A stretch of DNA of 64,000 nucleotides from Comamonas phosphati (GTDB lineage: Bacteria; Pseudomonadota; Gammaproteobacteria; Burkholderiales; Burkholderiaceae_C), in NCBI RefSeq assembly GCF_014637085.1, contig NZ_BMEU01000002.1:62001-126000 (forward strand), in the 5' to 3' direction. This document shows, in pieces, positions 35,179 through 44,642 of the stretch. A model generated the notes under the pieces. The model saw only the letters and a list, made by a program, of their open reading frames with translations. It did no database searches and was not told where the DNA came from. Each line of letters starts with the position of its first letter. The first letter of the stretch is position 1. Both the position numbers and the translations under genes were made by a program.

Positions 35179-36984
35179 TCAAGCCTCGGTGGTGGTCACC
35201 ATGGCATTGCGCAGCTTGATGTGCAGCTCGCGCAGCTGCTTTTCGTCCACCGGCGAGGGCGCCTGGGTCAGCAGGTCCTGGGCACGCTGGGTCTTGGGGA
35301 AGGCGATCACGTCGCGGATGGACTCGGAGCCCGTCATCAGCGTGATCAGACGGTCCAGGCCGAAGGCCAGGCCGCCGTGCGGGGGCGCGCCGTACTGCAG
35401 CGCGTCCAGCAGGTAGCCGAACTTGGCGCGCTGCTGCTCGGGCGTGATGTTCAGGGCGTCGAACACCTTGGCCTGCACGTCGGCGCGGTGGATACGCACC
35501 GAGCCGCCGCCCAGCTCCCAGCCGTTGAGCACCATGTCGTAGGCCTTGGCGATGCACTTGCCGGGGTCGGTGGCCATGAGTTCCTCGTGGCCGTCCTTGG
35601 GCGAAGTGAAGGGGTGGTGCACGGCCACCCAGCGGCCGTCTTCCTCGTCATGCTCGAACATGGGGAAGTCCACCACCCACAGCGGCGCCCACTTGTCCTC
35701 GAACAGGCCGCTCTTCCTGCCAAATTCGCTGTGGCCCACCTTCAGGCGCAGCGCGCCGATGGAGTCGTTGACGATTTTTTCCTTGTCGGCGCCGAAGAAC
35801 AGCAGATCGCCGTCCTGGGCGCCGGTGCGCTTGAGGATCTCGGCAATGGCCGCGTCGTGCAGGTTCTTGACGATGGGCGACTGCAGGCCGTCACGGCCCT
35901 TGTTCACTTCGTTGACCTTGATCCAGGCCAGGCCCTTGGCGCCGTAGATCTTGACGAAGTCGGTGTACTGGTCGATCTCGCCGCGGCTGATGGCCGCGCC
36001 GCCGGGCACGCGCAGGGCCACCACGCGGCCGCCCTTGGTCGTGGCGGGAGTCGAGAAGACCTTGAAGTCCACGTCCTTCATGACTTCGGTCAGCTCGGTG
36101 AATTCGAGCTTGACGCGCAGATCGGGCTTGTCCGAACCGAAGCGGAAAGCCGCGTCCTGGTAGGTCATGATGGGGAATTCGCCCAGATCCACGCCCAGCT
36201 GGGTCTGGAACACTTCCTTGATCATGCGCTGGAAGATGGCGCGGATCTCTTCCTCGTTCAGGAACGAGGTTTCGCAGTCGATCTGCGTGAACTCGGGCTG
36301 GCGGTCGGCGCGCAGGTCCTCGTCGCGGAAGCACTTGGTGATCTGGTAGTAGCGGTCGTAGCCGGCCACCATCAGCATCTGCTTGTACAGCTGGGGCGAC
36401 TGGGGCAGAGCGAAGAACTCGCCGTCATGCACGCGCGAGGGCACCAGGTAGTCGCGCGCGCCTTCGGGCGTGGACTTGCCCAGCATGGGCGTCTCGATGT
36501 CGATGAAGCCTTCCTTGTCGAGGAAGTTGCGCACCTGGATGGCGGTCTTGTAGCGCAGCATCATGTTGCGCTGCATGGCGGGGCGGCGCAGGTCCATCAC
36601 GCGGTGCGTGAGGCGCGTGGTCTCGGACAGGTTCTCGTCGTCCATCTGGAACGGCGGCGTGACCGAGGCGTTGAGCACCGTCAGCTCGTGGCACAGCACT
36701 TCGATCTGGCCGCTCTTGAGCTTGTCGTTGGTCGTGCCTTCGGGACGCGCGCGCACCAGGCCCTTGACCTGCAGGCAGAACTCGTTGCGGATGCCTTCGG
36801 CCGTCTTGAACATCTCGGCGCGGTCGGGGTCGCAGACCACCTGCACATAGCCTTCGCGGTCGCGCAGGTCGATGAAGATCACGCCGCCGTGGTCGCGGCG
36901 GCGGTTCACCCAGCCGCACAGCGTCACGGTTTCGCCCAGCTGGGCCTCGGTCACCAGACCGCAGTATTGGGAACGCATTGCCAT
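35179..36984 (-). CDS. aspS: Aspartate--tRNA ligase
   Basis: Charges tRNA(Asp). A 601-residue bacterial-type class IIb synthetase: OB-fold anticodon domain at the N-terminus ([20 protein letters not shown]), motif 2 [20 protein letters not shown] (about 216-235), a GAD insertion domain in the middle, and motif 3 [15 protein letters not shown] near 535. Length is normal. ATG 36984 follows the DUF502 gene by 18 bases, so FmdB-like, DUF502 and aspS form one transcript that ends at the hairpin near 35060. Whether it also charges tRNA(Asn) cannot be judged here. Confidence 0.97.
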   Translation of the reverse strand: MAMRSQYCGLVTEAQLGETVTLCGWVNRRRDHGGVIFIDLRDREGYVQVVCDPDRAEMFKTAEGIRNEFCLQVKGLVRARPEGTTNDKLKSGQIEVLCHELTVLNASVTPPFQMDDENLSETTRLTHRVMDLRRPAMQRNMMLRYKTAIQVRNFLDKEGFIDIETPMLGKSTPEGARDYLVPSRVHDGEFFALPQSPQLYKQMLMVAGYDRYYQITKCFRDEDLRADRQPEFTQIDCETSFLNEEEIRAIFQRMIKEVFQTQLGVDLGEFPIMTYQDAAFRFGSDKPDLRVKLEFTELTEVMKDVDFKVFSTPATTKGGRVVALRVPGGAAISRGEIDQYTDFVKIYGAKGLAWIKVNEVNKGRDGLQSPIVKNLHDAAIAEILKRTGAQDGDLLFFGADKEKIVNDSIGALRLKVGHSEFGRKSGLFEDKWAPLWVVDFPMFEHDEEDGRWVAVHHPFTSPKDGHEELMATDPGKCIAKAYDMVLNGWELGGGSVRIHRADVQAKVFDALNITPEQQRAKFGYLLDALQYGAPPHGGLAFGLDRLITLMTGSESIRDVIAFPKTQRAQDLLTQAPSPVDEKQLRELHIKLRNAMVTTTEA

Positions 36985-37002
36985 GAAAATTCTTCCTGCA
37001 CC

Positions 37003-37647
37003 TTAGGGGTGCGACAAGTTTGTTTGTTTGGATTCTTCGATCGCCACGAGGTCCGGCGGAGCCACCACGCCCATCGAAACAATGTATTTGAGCGCGGCAT
37101 CCACGCTCATATCCAGCTCTATGCACTCGCTCCTGCGCACCAGCACGAAGTAACCGCCCGTGGGGTTGGGTGTGGTGGGCACGAAGACGCTGACGTATTC
37201 ATCGCGCAGATAGGCGGCCACCTCGCCATTGGGCTGGCCGGTGACGAAGGCCACGGTCCACACGCCTTCGCGCGGCCACTGCACCAGCACGGCCGTGCGG
37301 AAGGCATTGCCGCTGTCCGAGAATACCGTGTCCGACACCTGCTTGACGCTGGAGTAGATGGAGCGCACCACGGGAATGCGGCGCACCAGGGCATCGCCCC
37401 AGCTCACGAACTTGCGGCCGATGAAGTTGCTGGCCACCGCGCCCACGAGCAGCAGGATGAGCAGCGTCAGCACCACGCCGAAGCCGGGAATATGCACGCC
37501 CAGCAGCCGGTCGGGCTGCCAGGCCCCAGGCAGTATGGCCAGCGTCTGGTCCAGCGTGCCGATGATCCAGTTGAGCACGCCCAGCGTGATCACCAGAGGA
37601 ACAATAACCAGAAGGCCGGCAATCAGCCACTTGCGCAATGCACCCAT
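37003..37647 (-). CDS. DUF502 family inner-membrane protein
   Basis: A 214-residue protein with two or more N-terminal membrane helices (WLIAGLLVIVPLVITLGVLNW and LTLLILLLVGAVASNFIGRK). DUF502 landmarks are the RIPVVRSIYSSVKQVSDTVF stretch and the later VFVPTTPNPTGGYFVLV. The family has no settled function; plant homologues (LIKE-COV) affect vascular patterning. It sits between an FmdB-type zinc ribbon gene (14 bases upstream) and aspS (18 bases downstream), an order I recall from other betaproteobacteria. Confidence 0.93.
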   Translation of the reverse strand: MGALRKWLIAGLLVIVPLVITLGVLNWIIGTLDQTLAILPGAWQPDRLLGVHIPGFGVVLTLLILLLVGAVASNFIGRKFVSWGDALVRRIPVVRSIYSSVKQVSDTVFSDSGNAFRTAVLVQWPREGVWTVAFVTGQPNGEVAAYLRDEYVSVFVPTTPNPTGGYFVLVRRSECIELDMSVDAALKYIVSMGVVAPPDLVAIEESKQTNLSHP

Positions 37648-37661
37648 GATCTACACCTGCC

Positions 37662-37943
37662 TCAGGAATTGGCCGAAGCCGGAGCCGGTGCCGGAGCTGC
37701 CGCGGCAGGCGTGCTGTCGCTGGAGGCAGCCGGGCTGCTGGCGGGAGCAGACTGGCTGCCGGTGTTCTTGAAGTCCGTGGCATACCAGCCCGAACCCTTG
37801 AGCTGGAAACCCGCAGCGGTGAGCTGCTTGGAAAAGGCCTCGGCGCCGCAGGCTGGGCACACGGTCAGCGCGGCGTCCGAGATTTTCTGCAGCACATCTT
37901 TGGCGTGGCCGCAGGAGCCGCACTTGTATGCATAAATAGGCAT
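37662..37943 (-). CDS. FmdB-type zinc ribbon protein
   Basis: A 93-residue protein. The N-terminal FmdB zinc ribbon has two Cys pairs, YKCGSCGH (residues 6-13) and VCPACGAEAFSK, followed by the conserved GFQLKGSGWYATDFK (about 50-64). The last 25 residues are a low-complexity Ala/Pro/Ser tail, probably disordered. FmdB proteins were named as putative regulators of formamide/acetamide genes, but their general role is unclear. It starts the FmdB-DUF502-aspS set. Confidence 0.9.
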   Translation of the reverse strand: MPIYAYKCGSCGHAKDVLQKISDAALTVCPACGAEAFSKQLTAAGFQLKGSGWYATDFKNTGSQSAPASSPAASSDSTPAAAAPAPAPASANS

Positions 37944-38042
37944 AGCGCTTGAAAACGAGGGGGAAGTGCAAAAACCTTCGATTATAGGCGCCAGCCCTTA
38001 CTTTGCTGCGCTGCGGCAGCAAGCCCTTGCGGGCCGGGGCCA

Positions 38043-39494
38043 TCAGCAGCCAGCCGGCTCGAACGACTGGATATCCCGCGTCTGGTTGGCAATCCACTGC
38101 GGCAGCAGGGAGCCGGCCACCATGCCGAACACGGCGGACAGGAGCCCCGCCAGCTGCTGGGGAAATGCCCGGTTGAGCGCCGGCGTCACCATGAACACCA
38201 GCCACACGCCTATGCCCAGCACCACGGCGGCGATGGCCCCCTGGGTGGTGGCGCGCTTCCAGTACAGGCCGAAGACCAGCGGCACGAAGGCGCCCACCAG
38301 CGGCACCTGGTAGGCGCTGGCCACCAGTTCGTAGATGGGCGTGCCCTGCATCATGACGGAATAGGCCAGCACGCAGGCCGCGAACACCAGCACGCTGATG
38401 CGCATGGTCCGCAGATTGTCCTGGTCGTTGGTGTAGGGGCGGAACTGGCGCCAGATGTTCTCGGTGAAAGTGACGCTGGGCGCCAGCAGGGTGGCCGAGG
38501 CGCAGGACTTGATGGCCGACAGCAGCGCGCCGAAGAACAGCACCTGCATGGCGAACGGCATCTTGTCCATCACCAGCGTGGGCAGCACCTTCTGCGGATC
38601 GTCGGCCAGCAGGGCCGTGGCCTCGGCCGGCATGATGATCAGCGCGCTGGCCACGAGAAACATGGGCACGAAGGCGAAGATCACATAGCAGGCGCCGCCG
38701 ATCACGGTGCCGCGCACGGCCGACTTCTCGGTATCGGCCGACATCACGCGCTGGAAGATGTCCTGCTGCGGAATGGAGCCCAGCATCATGGTCACGGCCG
38801 CGCCGGTGAAGAACACGATTTCGTGCCAGCCCGGCTCGGGCAGGAACTTGAACAGATCGCGGCTGGTGGCCAGCTCCACCACCTTGCCGGCGCCGCCGGC
38901 CATGTCGCCCGCGAAGAAGGCCAGCACCAGCAGGCCCAGCACCAGGATGATCATCTGCACGAAGTCCGTCACCGCCACCGACCACATGCCGCCGAACAGC
39001 GTGTAGACCAGTACCGAGAGCACGCCGATGGTCATGCCCAGCGGAATGCTGACCGTGCCGCCCGAGAGCAGGTTGAACACCAGGCCCAGCGCCGTGACCT
39101 GTGCCGAGACCCAGCCCAGGTAGCTGAGCATGATGATCAGCGAGCAGACGACCTCGATCGCGCGGCCGTAGCGGGCGCGGTAGTAGTCGCTGATGGTCAG
39201 CAGGTTCATGCGGTACAGCCTGGCCGCAAAGAACGCGCCCACCAGGATCAGGCACATGCCGGCGCCAAACGGGTCCTCCACCAGCGCATGCAGACCGCCC
39301 TCGATGAATTTGGCGGGCACGCCCAGCACCAGCTCGGACCCGAACCAGGTCGCGAACGTGGTGGTGATGATCATGTACAGGGGCAGATGGCGCCCGGCAA
39401 TGGCAAAGTCAGCCGTGCTGTTCACCCGCTTGGCCGCCCACAGGCCTATGCCTATGGTCACCAACAGATATGCAATCACCATCGAGAGCAGCAC
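38043..39494 (-). CDS. Sodium:solute symporter family protein
   Basis: A 483-residue transporter of the SSS family with about 13 membrane helices. Landmarks are FATWFGSELVLGVPAKFIEGG near residue 50, the helix with YSDFVQ-like VAVTDFVQMIILVLGLL, and MPFAMQVLFFGALLSAIKSC with SATLLAPSV. It should couple Na+ entry to uptake of a small organic solute; the substrate is not evident. The gene follows ubiB by 30 bases on the same strand, without obvious functional link, and is 99 bases from the FmdB gene. Confidence 0.92.
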   Translation of the reverse strand: MLLSMVIAYLLVTIGIGLWAAKRVNSTADFAIAGRHLPLYMIITTTFATWFGSELVLGVPAKFIEGGLHALVEDPFGAGMCLILVGAFFAARLYRMNLLTISDYYRARYGRAIEVVCSLIIMLSYLGWVSAQVTALGLVFNLLSGGTVSIPLGMTIGVLSVLVYTLFGGMWSVAVTDFVQMIILVLGLLVLAFFAGDMAGGAGKVVELATSRDLFKFLPEPGWHEIVFFTGAAVTMMLGSIPQQDIFQRVMSADTEKSAVRGTVIGGACYVIFAFVPMFLVASALIIMPAEATALLADDPQKVLPTLVMDKMPFAMQVLFFGALLSAIKSCASATLLAPSVTFTENIWRQFRPYTNDQDNLRTMRISVLVFAACVLAYSVMMQGTPIYELVASAYQVPLVGAFVPLVFGLYWKRATTQGAIAAVVLGIGVWLVFMVTPALNRAFPQQLAGLLSAVFGMVAGSLLPQWIANQTRDIQSFEPAGC

Positions 39495-39524
39495 GCCGGC
39501 ACTCCAGTTACGGGGGAAAGGGAT

Positions 39525-41090
39525 TCAGAAACGGAAGTGCAGCAACAGCTGCAGCACGACCAGGCCGATCACGAAACCTATGCCGGCGCTCAGAATGGCC
39601 TGCAGCAGACGATTCGTGGTCTTTTGCTGCTGCAGCAATTCCCTGAGCAGTGCTTCGTGGTCACCGCCCCCCTTGTTCGCCAGGTACTGGTGGAGCACGC
39701 GCGGCACGTCGGGCAGGATCTTCGCGTAGCGCGGAGCCTGGGCCTTGAGCTCGCGCCACAGGCGCTGCGGCCCCATCTGCTCCAGCATCCACTTCTCGAG
39801 GAAGGGCTTGGCCGTGCTCCACAGGTCCAGGTTGGGGTCGAGCTGGCGCCCCAGGCCTTCGATGTTGAGCAGTGTCTTTTGCAGCAGCACGAGCTGGGGC
39901 TGGATCTCGACCTGGAAGCGGCGCGAGGTCTGGAACAGGCGCATCAGCACCATGCCCAGCGAAATCTCGGCCAGCGGACGGTCGAAATAGGGTTCGCACA
40001 CGGCGCGGATGGCGGCTTCGAGCTCTTCCACGCGCGTGCTGGCCGGCACCCAGCCGCTTTCCACGTGCAGCTCGGCCACGCGCTTGTAGTCGCGGCGAAA
40101 GAAGGCCAGGAAGTTCTGCGCCAGGTATTCCTTGTCGAACTCGGTCAGCGTGCCGACGATGCCGAAATCCAGCGAGATATAGCGGCCGAAGGTCTCGGGC
40201 TCCAGGCTCACCTGGATGTTGCCCGGGTGCATGTCGGCATGGAAGAAGCCGTCGCGGAACACCTGGGTGAAGAAGATGGTCACGCCGTCGCGCGCTAATT
40301 TTGGAATGTCCACGGCGGCTTCGCGCAGGCGCTCCACCTGGCTGATGGGCACGCCGTTCATGCGCTGCATCACCATCACGTCGGTATGGCAGTAATCCCA
40401 GAAGATTTCGGGAATCAGCACCAGGTCCAGGCCTTCCATGTTGCGGCGCAGCTGCGCGGCGTTCGAGGCCTCGCGGATCAGGTCCAGCTCGTCGTGCAGA
40501 TAGTTGTCGAACTCGGCCACCACCTGCCTGGGCTTCAGGCGCTTGCCGTCGTGCGAGAGCTTCTCGACCCAGCCGGCCATCATGTGCATGAGCGCCAGAT
40601 CCTTGTCGATGGCGCTCTTCATGCCGGGGCGCAGCACCTTGACGGCCACGTCGCTCTCGCTGCCGTCCTTGTTGCGCACCACGGCAAAGTGCACCTGGGC
40701 AATGGAGGCGCTGGCCACGGGCTCGCGCTCGAAGCGCACGAAGATCTGCTCCAGCGGGCGCTTGAACGAACGCTCTATGGTGTCCGCCGCGATCTGCGGA
40801 TCGAAGGGCGGCACGCGGTCCTGGAGCTTGGCCAGCTCCTCGGCCACATCGGGCGGCATGAGGTCGCTGCGCGTGGACAGCACCTGGCCGAACTTCACGA
40901 AGATCGGGCCCAGCTCCTCCAGCGCCTCGCGCAGGCGCACGCCGCGCGGCTTGTCGAGCTTGCGCCCCAGCGTGATGATGCCGCGCATGGTGCGCAGCCA
41001 GGGATGCTGGAAGCTGGACAGCACCAGCTCGTCCAGCCCATAACGGAACACCACCCAGAGGATGGCCCAACCACGCAGAAAGCGCATCAT
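39525..41090 (-). CDS. ubiB: Ubiquinone biosynthesis protein UbiB
   Basis: An atypical ABC1/ADCK-family kinase-like ATPase needed for ubiquinone synthesis, possibly for extracting intermediates from the membrane. The 521-residue protein has the KxGQ motif in [19 protein letters not shown] (about 79-97), the nucleotide-binding region ASIAQVHFA, the HADMHPGNI catalytic-loop equivalent near 287 and LDFGIVG (DFG-like). Two C-terminal membrane helices end the chain. The ATG at 41090 overlaps the ubiJ stop (ATGA); the next codon is also ATG. Confidence 0.96.
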   Translation of the reverse strand: MMRFLRGWAILWVVFRYGLDELVLSSFQHPWLRTMRGIITLGRKLDKPRGVRLREALEELGPIFVKFGQVLSTRSDLMPPDVAEELAKLQDRVPPFDPQIAADTIERSFKRPLEQIFVRFEREPVASASIAQVHFAVVRNKDGSESDVAVKVLRPGMKSAIDKDLALMHMMAGWVEKLSHDGKRLKPRQVVAEFDNYLHDELDLIREASNAAQLRRNMEGLDLVLIPEIFWDYCHTDVMVMQRMNGVPISQVERLREAAVDIPKLARDGVTIFFTQVFRDGFFHADMHPGNIQVSLEPETFGRYISLDFGIVGTLTEFDKEYLAQNFLAFFRRDYKRVAELHVESGWVPASTRVEELEAAIRAVCEPYFDRPLAEISLGMVLMRLFQTSRRFQVEIQPQLVLLQKTLLNIEGLGRQLDPNLDLWSTAKPFLEKWMLEQMGPQRLWRELKAQAPRYAKILPDVPRVLHQYLANKGGGDHEALLRELLQQQKTTNRLLQAILSAGIGFVIGLVVLQLLLHFRF

Positions 41091-41701
41091 GGCTGCGCGG
41101 TGTCGGAGCCGCCGGGCATGGCGGCTACAGGCGTCGTGCTGGCAGGGGCGACGGCATCTTCGCCTTCCGCCTTCTTGCCGCCCATGCGGGCACCCACGAA
41201 CTGGCGCAAGGCCTGCGACGCGCTCCGCGCCACCTTGGCGATCGTGTGCGCGGGCACATCCCCGACCACGCGGGCCAGATCCTCTTCCACATCCCACTGC
41301 ACGTTGTCGACCAGCCAGTTGATCTCGGCGGCGAACTGCACGTCGCCTTCGATGCGGATCGCCGGCTTGTCGCCGCGCAGCGCGGTCTGCGCCAGGGAAA
41401 TCGGGGAGGTTTCGGTGACCTCGAGCAGCAGGTCGGGCTCGGCGCCTTCGGGCGCCACATCGAACAGGCCGGCAGGCGTGACCAGCAGGGCCATGGAATA
41501 GCGGCGCCATTGCACGCGGGCCATGCGGCCTTTCTGGCGCACGAGGCGCTCCATCGCCTCCTTCTCCTGCATCAGCACATGGTTGAGAAACAGCACCAGA
41601 CGCTGGTGCATTTCGCTCACCAGCCATGCAGGGGCCTGGGGACCAGCCATCACGCGTTCAACGAGACCGTTGAGAAAAGAAAAAGGGGACTGTGTTGCCA
41701 T
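41087..41701 (-). CDS. ubiJ: Ubiquinone biosynthesis accessory factor UbiJ (SCP2 domain)
   Basis: A 204-residue protein with an SCP2-like lipid-binding domain (about 45-115: [40 protein letters not shown]) followed by a helical segment. In Escherichia coli UbiJ binds ubiquinone intermediates and organises the Ubi complex with UbiK. The C-terminal 35 residues are an Ala/Pro/Thr-rich tail. It is between the Tim44-domain gene and ubiB on the same strand, with ubiE two genes upstream. This matches the ubiE-ubiJ-ubiB order with one inserted gene. Confidence 0.93.
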   Translation of the reverse strand: MATQSPFSFLNGLVERVMAGPQAPAWLVSEMHQRLVLFLNHVLMQEKEAMERLVRQKGRMARVQWRRYSMALLVTPAGLFDVAPEGAEPDLLLEVTETSPISLAQTALRGDKPAIRIEGDVQFAAEINWLVDNVQWDVEEDLARVVGDVPAHTIAKVARSASQALRQFVGARMGGKKAEGEDAVAPASTTPVAAMPGGSDTAQP

Positions 41702-41751
41702 AGTCCCCGATTTTACGATGCGCGCCGCGCATCAGGTTGGAGAGCCCCGAC

Positions 41752-42753
41752 TCACTGCAGAGCTTGCACTCCGGCGACCAGCCAGCCGCTGGAACCGTTC
41801 TTGGGCTTGGTCATGTTCCAGACCTCGCGGAAGGGGCTGGGCCCGACGGAGGTTTCCTCGCGGATCATGCCCGAGAACTCCACGCTGGCCATGTAATCCT
41901 GGCCCAGGTCCTCGATGCCCAGCAGCTGGGCGTCGATCATGACCACGTCGGTCTGGTTGGGCTGGCCGCCGCGCTGGGTTTCGCGCTCGGACAGCTGGCC
42001 ACGGATCTCGGTCAGCATCTCGTCGGTCATCATGGAGCGCAGCGTGGTCATGTCCGAACGGTCCCATGCCGACTGCAGCGTCACGAAGTTGCGCTTGGCC
42101 GCGGCCAGGAAGCCCTCGGTGTCGAAGCCTTCGGGCACGCCCCAGTTCTGCGAGCCGGTCAGGGCCGAGCCGATCATGGAGCCGCTGGCCGCTGCAGCCG
42201 CGCCCGGCAGATGGTCCTGCTCCCAGGGACGGGCCGAGGCGTCGTTGCCCACCTTCTCGGGGTTGTACTGGCGCGCCGGCGCCTGTGCCTCGTTGGGCGC
42301 GCCGCCCAGATTGCCGGCCCCCTGGAAGGCGTACGGGCTGGCGCTTGGCTGTGCTGCCGCACCACGGCGCGAGCGCATGACCATGCCGACCACCGCCATG
42401 ATGACCATGGCCAGCAGGGCAATCAGCAGAATGTTGCCGAAGGCCGCGCCCAGGCCCAGCGAATGGGCCAGCCAGGCCAGGCCCAGGCCTGCAGCCAGAC
42501 CGCCGAGCATGGCGCCCCAGGGCTTCTTGGGTTGGGCCGCAGGTGTTGCGGCCGGCGTGGCGGCACGGTTGGGCTGCGCGGCATTCTGCTGCGGAGCCTG
42601 GGGATTCTGGGCAGGGGCACGAGAAGCTTCACGCTGCGTCACATTGCTCGACTGCTTGCCAAACGACGAGCCGCCACCCATGCGCTTGGCATCCGCCTGC
42701 CCATGCGCCACGACCAGCATTGCCACCAAGACGATTGAGCACAGTTTTCTCAT
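41752..42753 (-). CDS. Tim44 domain-containing membrane protein
   Basis: A 333-residue protein. A signal peptide (residues 1-22, LVVAHGQADA) is followed by a Gln/Pro/Ala-rich linker, two hydrophobic helices (GGLAAGLGLAWLAHSLGLGA and NILLIALLAMVIMAVVGMVM, about 95-140) and a C-terminal Tim44-like domain (about 200-333: FLAAAKRNFVTLQSAWDRSD). Bacterial Tim44-like proteins bind membranes; their role is not settled. ATG 42753 has AAGGGAG nine bases upstream; an in-frame start 33 codons earlier would run into ubiE and is rejected. It lies inside the ubiE-ubiJ-ubiB set. Confidence 0.91.
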   Translation of the reverse strand: MRKLCSIVLVAMLVVAHGQADAKRMGGGSSFGKQSSNVTQREASRAPAQNPQAPQQNAAQPNRAATPAATPAAQPKKPWGAMLGGLAAGLGLAWLAHSLGLGAAFGNILLIALLAMVIMAVVGMVMRSRRGAAAQPSASPYAFQGAGNLGGAPNEAQAPARQYNPEKVGNDASARPWEQDHLPGAAAAASGSMIGSALTGSQNWGVPEGFDTEGFLAAAKRNFVTLQSAWDRSDMTTLRSMMTDEMLTEIRGQLSERETQRGGQPNQTDVVMIDAQLLGIEDLGQDYMASVEFSGMIREETSVGPSPFREVWNMTKPKNGSSGWLVAGVQALQ

Positions 42754-42803
42754 GCCATCTCCCTTCTTATCAAAAAACATAGCTAAAAAAAATCGGTTTC
42801 CAT

Positions 42804-42820
42804 GAAGGCGGCTCAGGGGG
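42804..42820 (-). repeat. Truncated copy F of the hairpin repeat
   Basis: CCCCCTGAGCCGCCTTC on the minus strand, beginning three bases after the ubiE stop. Only the left edge of the family remains. The position directly after a stop codon is the same as for copies B-E. Confidence 0.5.
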
Positions 42821-42823
42821 CCA

Positions 42824-43555
42824 TCAGCACTTAATCCCCACATGCAAGGCACAGACGCCTACCGTCATGTTGTGATAGTCCACATGGCCAAAGCCGCATT
42901 GCTGCATCAAGGCCTTGAGCTCCTGCTGGCCCGGATGCATGCGGATGGACTCGGCCAGATAGCGATAGCTTTCCGAGTCGCCGGCAATGAGCCGGCCCAT
43001 GGCCGGCAAAATCTTGAACGAATACCAGTCGTAGGCTTTTTCCAGGGGCTTGGCCACCTTGGAAAACTCCAGCACCAGCAGCTTGCCGCCAGGGCGCAGC
43101 ACACGGTTCATTTCCTTGAGCGCCAGGTCCTTGTGCGTCATGTTGCGCAGACCGAAAGCCACGCTCACCAGATCGAAGTAGTTGTCCCCGAACGGCAGCT
43201 TTTCCGCATCGCACACCAGGGTGGGCAGGATCACGCCCTTGTCGGTCAGGCGGTCGCGCCCCACGCGCAGCATGGCTTCGTTGATGTCGGTGTGCACCAC
43301 CTGGCCCGAAGCTCCCACCTTCCTGGAAAACGCCAGCGCCAGATCGCCCGTGCCGCCAGCGATGTCCAGGGCCTTGTCGCCCTCCTTGAGGTTGGCCACC
43401 ATGACGGTATAGGCCTTCCAGGCGCGGTGCAGGCCGCCCGACATCACGTCGTTCATGATGTCGTACTTGGAGGCGACAGAGTCGAACACGCCGCGCACGC
43501 GACCGGCCTTTTCGTTTTCATCGACCGACTGGAAACCGAAATGTGTGTTGCTCAT
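42824..43555 (-). CDS. ubiE: Bifunctional demethylmenaquinone/2-methoxy-6-polyprenylbenzoquinol methyltransferase
   Basis: A SAM-dependent C-methyltransferase of ubiquinone (and, where present, menaquinone) synthesis. The 243-residue protein shows [20 protein letters not shown], the SAM motif [16 protein letters not shown] (about 61-76), [20 protein letters not shown] and [16 protein letters not shown], all UbiE signatures. ATG 43555 is the start. It heads ubiE-Tim44-ubiJ-ubiB, with a 203-base upstream gap that contains an 11-bp hairpin. Confidence 0.97.
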   Translation of the reverse strand: MSNTHFGFQSVDENEKAGRVRGVFDSVASKYDIMNDVMSGGLHRAWKAYTVMVANLKEGDKALDIAGGTGDLALAFSRKVGASGQVVHTDINEAMLRVGRDRLTDKGVILPTLVCDAEKLPFGDNYFDLVSVAFGLRNMTHKDLALKEMNRVLRPGGKLLVLEFSKVAKPLEKAYDWYSFKILPAMGRLIAGDSESYRYLAESIRMHPGQQELKALMQQCGFGHVDYHNMTVGVCALHVGIKC

Positions 43556-43651
43556 AACAATGGATGCTAAGCAGGCAGTGCTGTTGCGTACAGCGACAAC
43601 CCCGTATGGCTACGGGCTTTGCAGCACTAGGGGTTTTGAATGGAATCGACC

Positions 43652-43678
43652 TCCGACGCTTGTGCATCAAGCGTCGGA
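43652..43678. repeat. 11-bp hairpin upstream of ubiE
   Basis: TCCGACGCTTG-TGCAT-CAAGCGTCGGA, perfect, about 97 bases upstream of ubiE. It is followed on the plus strand by GCTACTTTTAATATAGC, a short palindrome. It has no T run in the minus direction, so it is not a clear terminator for the gene at 43759. Confidence 0.6.
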
Positions 43679-43758
43679 AGCTACTTTTAATATAGCACCA
43701 GCACCAATAACCCCGCGTCTTGCACAGGGCTGTTGTGGTGCCCGGCGTACGCCTGGGT

Positions 43759-44181
43759 TCAATGCACGCTGCAGCCGTGGCCGCCGCCCGCGCCCTTTTC
43801 GGGCATGAGCGTGTCGCGGTCCAGGCCGGCTTCCTGCAGCCGCTGCAGGTATTGCTGCCACAGCGCATGCTGCTGGCTGCCGAGCTGGTACAGGTATTCC
43901 CAGGTGTAGAGGCCGCTTTCGTGGCCGTCGCTGAAGAACGGCTTGATCGCGTAATTGCCCACGGGTTCGATGGTGGTGATGCCCACATCGCGCTTGCCCG
44001 TCTGCAGCACCTCCTGCCCTGGGCCATGCCCCTGGACTTCCGCCGAGGGCGAATAGACGCGCAGCAGCTCGAATGGAATGCGAAAGGTCTTGCCGTCCGA
44101 ATAGGCCACTTCGAGCACGCGCGAGGCGCCGTGCACGGTCAGGGCCTCGGGGGTCGGTGTATCGGCTTGCAATCCGGCCAT
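43759..44181 (-). CDS. DUF971 family protein (gamma-butyrobetaine hydroxylase-like N-terminal domain)
   Basis: A 140-residue protein of the DUF971 / GBBH-like_N type: LEVAYSDGKTFRIPFELLRV, then VGITTIEPVGNYAIKPFFSD and GLYTWEYLY. These correspond to the small N-terminal domain found alone in bacteria and fused to iron dioxygenases in eukaryotes. Its C-terminus is Gly/His-rich and ends GHGCSVH. Function unknown; from memory, links to iron-sulfur protein maturation have been proposed. GGAGAGATTC precedes ATG 44181. It is 11 bases after a HIT gene. Confidence 0.9.
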   Translation of the reverse strand: MAGLQADTPTPEALTVHGASRVLEVAYSDGKTFRIPFELLRVYSPSAEVQGHGPGQEVLQTGKRDVGITTIEPVGNYAIKPFFSDGHESGLYTWEYLYQLGSQQHALWQQYLQRLQEAGLDRDTLMPEKGAGGGHGCSVH

Positions 44182-44192
44182 GAATCTCTCCT

Positions 44193-44642
44193 TCAATGCA
44201 GCGAAGCTGCCCAGGTGTCCAGAACCTGTTTCAACGCAGCCTCCACCTGGGGCAGAAGCTCGGCGACCTGCGCTTCGCGGGTCAGGTCGCGCTCGCGCTG
44301 GGCCGTGGCCCAGACCGCACCCGGGAAATGGCTGTCCCAGTCGTGGCGCGCAATCACATGCCAATGCAGATGGGCCACCATATTGCCCAGCGCGGCCAGA
44401 TTGATCTTGGTGGGCGCAAGCCGCTCGCGCAGCACGCGCTCCACCAGCGCCACGGCCTCCATGCACAGCGCGCGGTCGGCGGCGGGCAGGTCCGAAAACT
44501 CGGCCGCATGCGCGTTCCAGACCACGCGGTAGAAGCCGGGAAAGCCGGCCTCGGCGGCACGGATGACGCGCAGCCTGTCGCCGCGCCAGATCAGCGCGCC
44601 GCCATCGGCCGCACACAGCGGGCAATGCGCTTGCGGGGTCAT
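44193..44642 (-). CDS. HIT family protein
   Basis: A 149-residue histidine-triad nucleotide hydrolase/transferase. The triad is [10 protein letters not shown] (about residues 98-107). An N-terminal CPLCAADGG could bind zinc with a later residue. ATG 44642 overlaps the stop of the large flavoprotein gene (ATGA). Members split dinucleoside polyphosphates or AMP-lysine type bonds; the substrate here is not known. It is part of a DUF3683-HIT-DUF971 run. Confidence 0.93.
   Translation of the reverse strand: MTPQAHCPLCAADGGALIWRGDRLRVIRAAEAGFPGFYRVVWNAHAAEFSDLPAADRALCMEAVALVERVLRERLAPTKINLAALGNMVAHLHWHVIARHDWDSHFPGAVWATAQRERDLTREAQVAELLPQVEAALKQVLDTWAASLH

Noticed and set aside
35221-37935. A 904-codon open frame on the plus strand across aspS and its neighbours
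   Set aside because: It is the antisense of aspS, DUF502 and FmdB genes, whose products match known families throughout. Long antisense frames are expected at this G+C content, and the product is a biased His/Ala/Val-rich chain.
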